DNA from: Oscillospiraceae bacterium
GTDB lineage: Bacteria > Bacillota_A > Clostridia > Oscillospirales > Oscillospiraceae
NCBI GenBank assembly: GCA_017481325.1
Contig: JAFUPG010000072.1
Span: 1-24,845, forward strand
Direction: 5' to 3'
DNA length: 24,845 bases
Shown here: in pieces, positions 1 to 5,308 of the stretch
How the letters are laid out: every line of letters starts with the position of its first letter
Numbering within the stretch: the first letter of the stretch is position 1
Translations under genes and position numbers: made by a program
Notes under the pieces: model-generated
What the model was told of the DNA's origin: nothing
The model's input: only the letters and a program-made list of their open reading frames with translations
Database searches by the model: none

Positions 1-399
1 ATCAACATCGTTCCCAACAGCACCGGCGCAGCCAAGGCTATCGGCCTGGTTATCCCCGAGCTGAACGGCAAGCTGATCGGCGCTGCCCAGCGTGTTCCCA
101 CCCCCACCGGCTCCACCACCATGCTGAACGCTGTTGTGGAAGGCACCGTTACTGTTGAGCAGATCAACGCTGCCATGAAGGCTGCTGCCAACGAGTCCTA
201 CGGCTACACCGAGGATCAGATCGTCTCTTCCGACGTCATTGGCATGCGCTTCGGCTCCCTGTTCGATGCTACTCAGACCATGGTTATGGATCTGGGCAAC
301 GGCTGCACTCAGGTTCAGGTTGTCTCCTGGTACGACAACGAGAACTCCTACACCAGCCAGATGTGCCGCACCATCAAGCACTTCGCCGAGCTGCTGTAA
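1..399 (+). CDS. gap: Glyceraldehyde-3-phosphate dehydrogenase, C-terminal part (5' truncated by window)
   Basis: This reading frame is open from base 1 to a TAA at 397-399 (132 residues seen); the NAD-binding half and catalytic Cys lie outside the window. The product oxidises glyceraldehyde-3-phosphate to 1,3-bisphosphoglycerate in cytoplasmic glycolysis. The visible part starts at the conserved stretch [14 protein letters not shown], continues with [19 protein letters not shown] and ends with the family signature [13 protein letters not shown] before a C-terminal helix. The segment after RVPTP ([12 protein letters not shown]) departs from the more common DGSLVDL-type sequence, which I take to be a clostridial variant of type I GAPDH. 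Codon use is rich in GCT and GTT, as also seen in the BMP lipoprotein gene here, consistent with high expression. A strong hairpin terminator follows 20 bp after the stop. Confidence 0.95.
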   Translation: MNIVPNSTGAAKAIGLVIPELNGKLIGAAQRVPTPTGSTTMLNAVVEGTVTVEQINAAMKAAANESYGYTEDQIVSSDVIGMRFGSLFDATQTMVMDLGNGCTQVQVVSWYDNENSYTSQMCRTIKHFAELL

Positions 400-419
400 T
401 TTCCTGAATCCGTCCAAGG

Positions 420-453
420 CTGCTGCAAAACCAAAGTTTTGCAGCAGTCTTTT
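420..453 (+). terminator. Rho-independent terminator of gap
   Basis: A perfect 12-bp stem (CTGCTGCAAAAC at 420-431 with GTTTTGCAGCAG at 436-447), loop CAAA, is followed by TCTTTT. It separates gap from trxA. Confidence 0.88.
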
Positions 454-537
454 GTCTTGGATTGTGATAAAGTTACAGAAATCTTCGGAAAAATGGGGTA
501 TCATAAGGCCATAAAGAAAAACAAGGAGGACAAAACA

Positions 538-846
538 ATGTCTGCAAAGAATTTAACCAATCAGAATTTTAACCTTGAGATCAATGGCAGCACCAATCCC
601 GTACTGGTGGACTTCTGGGCCTCCTGGTGCGGCCCCTGCAGAGCCCTTTCTCCCATTGTGGAGCAGATCGCTGAGGAGCACCCTGAGTATCTGGTAGCGA
701 AGGTAAATATTGACGAAGAGCCTGAGCTGGCACAGCGTTTCGGTGTGATGACCATTCCCACCCTCATCGTCTTTGAGGGCGGTCAGGAGAAGCGCCGCAG
801 CGTAGGTGTCCGTCCCAAGCAGCAGATCCTGGAGCTGTTAAAGTAA
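538..846 (+). CDS. trxA: Thioredoxin
   Basis: This encodes a 102-residue cytoplasmic dithiol oxidoreductase that reduces protein disulfides and is recharged by thioredoxin reductase, probably the trxB product downstream. The active site is W30-C31-G32-P33-C34 inside FWASWCGPC, and the cis-proline is P74 in MTIPT. The length is typical of a single-domain thioredoxin. The start at 538 is chosen because AAGGAGGA lies at 523-530 at correct spacing; the frame is open further upstream to 439 but that region overlaps the gap terminator and has no ribosome site. I see no convincing promoter in the 84 bp after the gap terminator. Twelve bases after the stop begins a long non-coding repeat element that separates it from trxB. 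Confidence 0.96.
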   Translation: MSAKNLTNQNFNLEINGSTNPVLVDFWASWCGPCRALSPIVEQIAEEHPEYLVAKVNIDEEPELAQRFGVMTIPTLIVFEGGQEKRRSVGVRPKQQILELLK

Positions 847-857
847 AGCATATACGG

Positions 858-1487
858 AAATTTATCTTAGGAACTAATAACTAACGACGAATAGTGAATA
901 ACTGAGGTATCGGCAGCGCAGCTGTCAGCGACGAAGGAGCGCTACAGATGCGGCGTACCCCTTGCGGGTGCTCCGCCGATGGGAATTCAAAAAAGTCAAA
1001 TAGATGTTTATCGGTGAGCTAATGACTAATAGCTAAGAACTAAAAACTGATGTATCGGCTCCGCCGATGAGTATTCAAATTAATGCTTATCGAACTGTAT
1101 GCTTCCGCCCAAAACCTCATTGCCAATAGAGGCAGAGGCTGCCGAAAAGCTATGTCATTGCGAGGAGGGCGTAAGCCCGACGTGGCAATCTGTTCTCTAA
1201 ATGTTTCGAATATGTGGGAATTTGGTTCAAAACAGAGGCTTTAAGAATACAGATTGCCACGTCGCTACGCTCCTCGCAATGACATTGCGTGATTTGTAAC
1301 CTTACTCATAGTACGAAATCCTTCCTGATACGGGCGGCTTTGGTTGCGGCAAACAGACCGACAAATTTCTGTTTGACGGAATATATATTCCAAATCTGTG
1401 CCGTAGGCACACCTTAGTCATTAGTCATTCGCTATTAGTTATTCGTTTGCAGCATTAAGATGCTGCGGCAAATTTCCGTTTCACGCA
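858..1487 (+). repeat. Composite heptad-arm repeat element, long form, copy A
   Basis: This fills the whole trxA-trxB gap and has no credible ORF. In order it holds: a left end ATTTATCTTAGG; five 7-bp units of pattern RRYKRAN at 872-906 ending AACTGAG; hairpin halves ATCGGC (909-914) and GCCGAT (975-980); a second five-unit array at 1017-1051 with hairpin ATCGGCTCCGCCGAT; an inverted-repeat core at 1152-1285; a unique segment; hairpin GTGCCGTAGGCAC; and five heptads in the opposite orientation at 1413-1447. After these comes a hairpin GCAGCAT/ATGCTGC and an end sequence shared with copy C (TTCCGTTT). The element resembles a non-autonomous transposable element with degenerate terminal inverted repeats. 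The left arm is duplicated relative to copy E. Confidence 0.8.
1152..1285. repeat. Inverted-repeat core of copy A (TCATTGCGAGGAG family)
   Basis: Two arms of about 36-40 bp face each other: the left arm starts ATGTCATTGCGAGGAG at 1152 and ends CGACGTGGCAATCTG, and the right arm (from 1250) is its complement, ending GCAATGACAT at 1285. Each arm has its own small palindromic tip: GGCGTAAGCC on the left and CGTAG (read on the complement) on the right. Similar TCATTGCGAGGAG...GGCAATCT palindromes are, from memory, widespread intergenic repeats in unrelated bacteria. Confidence 0.85.
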
Positions 1488-1522
1488 TCAGCGCCGGAGG
1501 ATCGGCAATGAAAGGAGTCCTT

Positions 1523-2452
1523 ATGGATAAGATCTACGATATGATTATCATCGGCGGCGGCCCTGCCGGTTATACTGCCGCTCTCTATGCCGCCCGAGCC
1601 GGCCTGGATGCGGTGCTGGTGGAGAAGGTCACTGTCGGCGGCCAGATGACCCAGACCATGGCCATTGACAATTATCCCGGCATTCCCGAAACGGTGGATG
1701 GCTACACCCTGGGCATGCAGATGCAGCAGGGGGCAGAGCGCTTCGGCGCCAAGACCCGCTTCGCAGAGGTCACCGCCGTAGAACTAACCGGGGCAATCAA
1801 GCAGATCCACACCGATGAGGGTCTGCTTTCTGCCCGTACGGTGGTCATTGCCACCGGTGCGGATCACCGCCACCTGGGCTTGCCCGGGGAGGGGAGCCTC
1901 ATTGGCCGTGGCGTAGGCTACTGCGCCGCCTGCGACGGGATGCTCTACCGCAATAAGACCGTGGCCGTGGTCGGTGGCGGCGAGTCTGCCGCAGCCGATG
2001 CTCTGCACCTTTCCAAGATCTGCAATAAGGTCTATCTCATCCACCGCAGAGACACTCTCCGTGCCGCCAAGACCGCCTTTGATGCTTTGCAGCGGCAGGA
2101 GAATGTGGAGCTGATCCTCCAAAGCGAGGTGGTTGGCCTGCAGGCAGATGGCAGATTGCAGAGCATTTTGGTGAAAAATCGCCTCACAGGCGAAATCCGG
2201 AATCTGGAAGTACAGGGCTTCTTCATCTCCATTGGCAGAGATCCTGCCTCCGCCCTCTTTGCCGGTCAGCTGGAGCTGGATCAGGGCGGCTATATCCGGG
2301 CAGGGGAGAGCACCGAGACTAATCTCCCCGGCGTTTTTGCCGTGGGCGATGTGCGCACCAAGGCCGTCCGCCAGATCGTCACCGCCGCTGCCGACGGCGC
2401 TGTGGCCGTCCACTTTGCACAGGAATATTTACAGAAAAACCCTCTTGCATAA
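1523..2452 (+). CDS. trxB: Thioredoxin reductase (NAD(P)H, FAD-dependent)
   Basis: This encodes 309 residues, normal for the low-molecular-weight flavoprotein class that passes electrons from NAD(P)H through FAD to thioredoxin. Visible motifs are the FAD-binding GGGPAG (11-16), the redox-active CAAC followed by D (134-138; E. coli has CATC-D), the nucleotide-binding GGGESA (151-156), HRRDTLRA (174-181) and the C-terminal FAD motif FAVGDV. HRR in the second motif suggests NADPH preference, but this is inference. The start at 1523 is supported by AAAGGAG at 1511-1517; an in-frame ATG at 1508 with GGAGG at 1496-1500 is a possible alternative adding five residues. The frame further upstream (to 1460) lies in the repeat element and is not counted. 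Its closest functional partner is trxA, 676 bp upstream. Confidence 0.95.
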   Translation: MDKIYDMIIIGGGPAGYTAALYAARAGLDAVLVEKVTVGGQMTQTMAIDNYPGIPETVDGYTLGMQMQQGAERFGAKTRFAEVTAVELTGAIKQIHTDEGLLSARTVVIATGADHRHLGLPGEGSLIGRGVGYCAACDGMLYRNKTVAVVGGGESAAADALHLSKICNKVYLIHRRDTLRAAKTAFDALQRQENVELILQSEVVGLQADGRLQSILVKNRLTGEIRNLEVQGFFISIGRDPASALFAGQLELDQGGYIRAGESTETNLPGVFAVGDVRTKAVRQIVTAAADGAVAVHFAQEYLQKNPLA

Positions 2453-2473
2453 AGAGGGGAGCTGTGCTATAAT
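2445..2473 (+). promoter_or_regulatory. Sigma-A-type promoter for the cobalamin-riboswitch operon
   Basis: TTGCAT at 2445-2450, a 17-bp spacer and a consensus TATAAT at 2468-2473 lie just upstream of the riboswitch. The -35 box overlaps the last codons of trxB. A weak hairpin (2440-2446 with 2452-2458) sits on the same bases but has no T-tract. Confidence 0.8.
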
Positions 2474-2495
2474 CTCTTTGCAATTGAATAGGGAT

Positions 2496-2665
2496 AACGG
2501 GTGTCGGAGCCGACTGCGCTCCGGTGAAAAGGGAAGCAGGTGCGAATCCTGCACGAACTCGTCGCTGTAAGGAGGGAGTTTGTATCCAACCATGTCACTG
2601 GCATTTGCCGGGAAGACGGATGCAAGCCACGATCTCCAAGTCAGAAGACCTGCCTGTTGTCGTCA
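2496..2665 (+). ncRNA. Cobalamin (adenosylcobalamin) riboswitch aptamer
   Basis: The conserved core is readable in order: CCGGTGAAAAGGGAAGC (2521 on), GGTGCGAATCCTGCAC, CGTCGCTGTAAGGAGGGAG, then CATGTCACTGG, CCGGGAAGACGG, GCAAGCCACGA and the B12-box-like AAGTCAGAAGACCTGCCTG near 2638-2656. This is the standard cobalamin riboswitch. It is followed by an intrinsic terminator, so B12 binding should stop transcription of the two downstream genes. The edges are approximate. Confidence 0.93.
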
Positions 2666-2716
2666 CTTGCATCGCCACGAGGCATTGGCTGAAGCATAGT
2701 CCGGAATGTGTTTTTA

Positions 2717-2752
2717 GGACCCTTTGCTCAGTGGCGAGGGGTCCGTTTTTTT
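2717..2752 (+). terminator. Riboswitch expression-platform terminator
   Basis: GGACCCTTTGC (2717-2727) pairs with GCGAGGGGTCC (2734-2744) around a six-base loop, with two wobble pairs, followed by a G and seven T residues. It lies between the B12 aptamer and the first gene. Confidence 0.88.
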
Positions 2753-2794
2753 GCGAGTCTCAAGAAAACTATCTAAAAAAGGAGAACACATACT

Positions 2795-3187
2795 ATGAAG
2801 AAAACAATTCTGATCGTCGTCGCAGCTGTCCTGGTGGTGGCACTGATGCTGGGCGCCTACTTCCTCTTCCGTGAGAAAGCTACGGAAGGCGAGAAGGCCA
2901 TTACCATCACCGTCATCGACTCCACCGGTAAGGAGATCGTCTACGAGCTTCACACCGATGCCCTCTACCTGATCCAGGCCATGGATGAGGCAGAAGGTCT
3001 GACCTACGAGGGTGAAGAAGGCCCTTACGGTATGATGATCTCCCATATCAACGGGGAGAAGGCTGTCTACGAAGAGGATAACGCCTACTGGGGCTTCAAT
3101 GTCAACGGCAGCTACTGCAACTACGGCGTTTCCGAGCAGCCCGTCAATGACGGCGATGCCTTCGAGATCGTCTACACCCCCGCATGA
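2795..3187 (+). CDS. Membrane-anchored DUF4430 (transcobalamin C-terminal-like) protein
   Basis: This 130-residue protein has one hydrophobic segment (about residues 5-24) with a lysine pair before it and no lipobox Cys, so it is probably anchored with its domain outside the membrane. The remainder fits DUF4430, a fold shared with the C-terminal domain of transcobalamin and intrinsic factor: a beta start ITITVIDSTGKE, then AYWGFNVNGSYCNYGV and NDGDAFEIVYTP at the C-terminus. The gene is the first after a cobalamin riboswitch and overlaps the ECF S component by 4 bp (ATGA), which argues for a role in capturing a corrinoid and handing it to the transporter. Binding is inferred, not shown. The start is set by AAAGGAG near 2778 and an ATG at 2795. 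Confidence 0.85.
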   Translation: MKKTILIVVAAVLVVALMLGAYFLFREKATEGEKAITITVIDSTGKEIVYELHTDALYLIQAMDEAEGLTYEGEEGPYGMMISHINGEKAVYEEDNAYWGFNVNGSYCNYGVSEQPVNDGDAFEIVYTPA

Positions 3188-3732
3188 GCCAATCCAGAGG
3201 AAAAACCGCTGCAAGGGACATCTGCCTCATCGGTCTGATGGTGGCAGTGATTGAGGCTTGCAAAATGGCCATGGCATCCCTGCCCAATATCGAGCTGACC
3301 AGCTTCTGGCTGATCCTTTTTACCCTCTATTTCGGCAAAAGGATCTTCTTTGTGGTGCCGGTTTTTATCCTCATTGAGGGTGCGGTCTTCGGCTTCGGCC
3401 TGTGGTGGATCATGTATCTGTATGCCTGGCCGCTGCTGGTGCTCATCACTTATTTCTTCCGCAAGGTGGATTCGGTGCTTGTGTGGGCGCTGATCTCCGG
3501 TGCCTTCGGTCTGGCCTTCGGTGCGCTGTGCGCTCTGCCCAATATTTTCATCGGCACCGTAGACGGCGGCCTGCTGAACGGCTTCCGCATGGCCTTTTCC
3601 TATTGGATCGCCGGTATTCCCTTTGATCTGCTCCACTGCGGCGGCAATTTCGCCCTGATGTTGATCCTCTACCGTCCCGTCTCCGCCATCATGAAAAAGC
3701 TGGGCAGCCGAGACCTGCCCCGGAACGCATAA
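3184..3732 (+). CDS. ECF transporter substrate-binding (S) component, probably for cobalamin
   Basis: This encodes a 182-residue, very hydrophobic protein with about six predicted membrane segments, the size and layout of ECF S components. The N-terminal stretch DICLIGLMVAVIEACKMAM fits the alanine/small-residue helix that contacts the shared ECF T subunit. No ECF A, A' or T genes are in the window, so it should be a group II S component using a shared energy module elsewhere. Control by a cobalamin riboswitch and 4-bp overlap with a transcobalamin-like gene point to a corrinoid, as for CbrT-type transporters, though the sequence alone does not prove the ligand. Other ligands such as a B12 precursor remain possible. 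A strong hairpin follows the stop. Confidence 0.85.
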   Translation: MSQSRGKTAARDICLIGLMVAVIEACKMAMASLPNIELTSFWLILFTLYFGKRIFFVVPVFILIEGAVFGFGLWWIMYLYAWPLLVLITYFFRKVDSVLVWALISGAFGLAFGALCALPNIFIGTVDGGLLNGFRMAFSYWIAGIPFDLLHCGGNFALMLILYRPVSAIMKKLGSRDLPRNA

Positions 3733-3738
3733 ACCAAA

Positions 3739-3769
3739 ACAGGCAGTGCCACACAACGGCACTGCCTGT
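3739..3769 (+). terminator. Hairpin terminator after the ECF S gene
   Basis: A 12-bp perfect stem, ACAGGCAGTGCC with GGCACTGCCTGT, loop ACACAAC, lies six bases after the stop. The following sequence (AGTTTATAT) is only weakly T-rich, so termination efficiency is uncertain. Confidence 0.7.
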
Positions 3770-3790
3770 AGTTTATATCTCACCGTGAAA

Positions 3791-3920
3791 GGTCAACTTG
3801 TCTTAGGAACTAATAACGAATGACGAACGGTGAATAACTGAGGCATGGGCTCTGCTCATAAAATAAAATCCGTGCCGTAGGCACACCTTAGTTCTTAGTC
3901 ATTCGCCATTCGTTCTATTT
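3791..3920 (+). repeat. Composite heptad-arm repeat element, short form, copy B
   Basis: This is the same family as copy A and in the same orientation, but without the core. The left end GGTCAACTTGTCTTAGG is followed by five heptads (3808-3842), hairpin ATGGGCTCTGCTCAT, a short A-rich joint, hairpin GTGCCGTAGGCAC, and four clear reverse heptads (3887-3914). The hairpin differs from ATCGGC...GCCGAT at a paired position yet still pairs, with one G-T wobble. It occupies most of the gap between the ECF S gene terminator and the gntR promoter. Confidence 0.8.
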
Positions 3921-3963
3921 TAACGCTTGCCGGTGCTTAGTGCTTATTTCTCCCAAATAAGTC

Positions 3964-3992
3964 TTGACAAAGGCGACTATATGGTGTATATT
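3964..3992 (+). promoter_or_regulatory. Sigma-A promoter of the gntR-ABC operon
   Basis: A perfect TTGACA at 3964-3969, a 17-bp spacer and TATATT at 3987-3992 lie 49 bp upstream of the gntR start. Confidence 0.88.
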
Positions 3993-3995
3993 GCA

Positions 3996-4020
3996 ACTGT
4001 ACTAATCGTAGTAATACAGT
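3996..4020. promoter_or_regulatory. Probable GntR (YtrA-type) operator
   Basis: An inverted repeat ACTGTA (3996-4001) and TACAGT (4015-4020), with inner CTA/TAG symmetry, begins four bases after the -10 box, covering the expected transcription start. This position and dyad suit autorepression by the adjacent GntR protein. Binding is inferred from position and symmetry only. Confidence 0.6.
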
Positions 4021-4040
4021 CAATACGGAGGTGATTTCAC

Positions 4041-4412
4041 ATGGTCACGATCGACTACCGCAGCCCGGAGCCCATTTATGACCAGATCGTCAAGGGCATC
4101 CTGCGGCTGAAGGCGGTGGGAGCCCTGTCCCCGGGGGACAAGCTGCCCTCTGTCCGCAGTCTGGCTGTGGATATTGGCATCAATCCCAATACGGTACAGA
4201 AGGCCTATGCCATTTTGGAGTCCGGCGGCGTGATCTATTCCGTCCCCGGCAAGGGCTCTTTCCTCTCGGGGGAGGAGGATGCCATGGAGCTGCTGCGCCG
4301 CACGGCTCGTGAGGATCTGCGCAGAGAGGTGCGCAAGGCGCTGCTCTCCGGCCTGACGGCAGAGGAATTGCAGCAGATCATAGATGAAGAAACGAAAGGG
4401 GGTCTGTCCTGA
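4041..4412 (+). CDS. GntR-family transcriptional regulator, YtrA subfamily
   Basis: This encodes 123 residues, the short form of GntR regulators that controls an adjacent ABC transporter. The winged helix-turn-helix covers about residues 8-75: EPIYDQIVKGIL, then the signature PGDKLPSVRSLAVDIGINPNT (HTH) and the wing GKGSFLS. The C-terminal ~45 residues are a short helical dimerisation tail (LTAEELQQIIDEE), without the ligand domain of FadR or HutC types. GGAGGTGATTT at 4027-4037 precedes the ATG. The stop overlaps the ATPase start by one base. A dyad over the start of transcription suggests it represses its own operon; in Bacillus, YtrA-type operons are induced by cell-wall-active antibiotics, but the inducer here is unknown. 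Confidence 0.92.
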   Translation: MVTIDYRSPEPIYDQIVKGILRLKAVGALSPGDKLPSVRSLAVDIGINPNTVQKAYAILESGGVIYSVPGKGSFLSGEEDAMELLRRTAREDLRREVRKALLSGLTAEELQQIIDEETKGGLS

Positions 4413-5308
4413 TGATTCAAACCATTGCTTTGACCAAGAAATTTGACCAGCTTCGAGCCCTGGACGCTGTGGAGCTGAATTTTACAAAGGGCGGCATCCA
4501 TGCTCTGGTGGGCTCCAACGGCTCCGGCAAGTCCACCCTCATGCGTCTGATCGCCGGGGTCTACAGCCCGGACGAGGGGCAGCTGCTCATCGGCGGTCGG
4601 GAGGCTTACGATTGCCCGGCCGTAAAGCAGCGGGTGTTCTTCCTGCCGGATACGCCCAGCTTTTTCCGTAATGCTACGGTGCTGACTATGGCGGATTTCT
4701 ACCGCCGTCTTTACCCCAATTTCAGCCTGGAGCTGCTGAAGAGTCTGCAGAATGTCTTCCCAATCCAGTTGGATCAACGCTTGGATCGCATGTCCAAGGG
4801 TATGCAGCGGCAGGCGGCGCTGATGCTGGCTCTGTCCTCCGGAGCGGAGGTGCTGCTGCTGGACGAGGCCTTTGACGGTCTTGACCCCGTGGTGCGTGGA
4901 ACGCTGAAAGCACTCCTGATCTCCTGGGCGGAGGATCGGGGAATCACCACCATCATCGCCTCCCATAACCTCCGTGAGCTGGAGGATCTCTGCGACCATG
5001 TGACCCTGCTGCATAAGGGCAAGGTCATCTGCTCCAACACCCTGGAGGAGCTCCGTGGCAGCCTCCACAAAGTCCAGGCGGCCTACCGCAAGCTGCCCAC
5101 AGAGGGACAGCTTCTGAAGCTGAACGTGCTGAAGTGCCAGCGTACCGGCTCTCTGCTGCAAATGGTGATCCGTGGCGACCGGGAGGAGATCATGACCCAG
5201 GTCAATGCCCTGGAGCCCCTCTTCGCCGAGACCATCGCCCCCTCGTTAGAGGAGATCTTTATTTACGAAATGGAGGTGCGTGGATATGACATCCGGGAAC
5301 TGCTGTAA
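4412..5308 (+). CDS. ABC transporter ATP-binding protein (YtrB-like)
   Basis: This 298-residue nucleotide-binding subunit powers the permease encoded next. Walker A is GSNGSGKST (34-42), the signature is MSKGMQRQ (127-134) in place of LSGGQ, Walker B is EVLLLDEAFDGLD (146-158), and the switch His is H185 in ASHN. The Q-loop region reads FFLPDTP, without the usual Gln, a divergence I associate with the YtrB/EcsA-like class. About 80 residues after the catalytic core form a C-terminal extension of unknown role. The start codon ATG at 4412 overlaps the gntR stop (GATGA), so translation is probably coupled, and the 3' end overlaps the permease gene by 23 bp. Substrate cannot be told from the sequence. 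Confidence 0.92.
   Translation: MIQTIALTKKFDQLRALDAVELNFTKGGIHALVGSNGSGKSTLMRLIAGVYSPDEGQLLIGGREAYDCPAVKQRVFFLPDTPSFFRNATVLTMADFYRRLYPNFSLELLKSLQNVFPIQLDQRLDRMSKGMQRQAALMLALSSGAEVLLLDEAFDGLDPVVRGTLKALLISWAEDRGITTIIASHNLRELEDLCDHVTLLHKGKVICSNTLEELRGSLHKVQAAYRKLPTEGQLLKLNVLKCQRTGSLLQMVIRGDREEIMTQVNALEPLFAETIAPSLEEIFIYEMEVRGYDIRELL

Noticed and set aside
462..504. trxA promoter (TTACAG and TATCAT)
   Set aside because: The spacer is 20 bp and no better pair is found; not reliable enough to list.
872..1051. CRISPR-like array
   Set aside because: The repeated units are 7 bp, contiguous and without spacers, and no cas gene is present.
1378..1391. Palindrome GGAATATATATTCC as a regulator site
   Set aside because: It lies inside repeat copy A and the matching place in copy C reads GGAATATTTAGCCC, so it is a chance palindrome of one copy.
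2440..2458. Terminator of trxB (CCCTCTT/AAGAGGG)
   Set aside because: There is no T-tract and the same bases form the promoter of the next operon.
2524..2874. 116-codon frame across the cobalamin riboswitch
   Set aside because: The bases are explained by the aptamer and terminator, and the frame runs into the DUF4430 gene out of phase.
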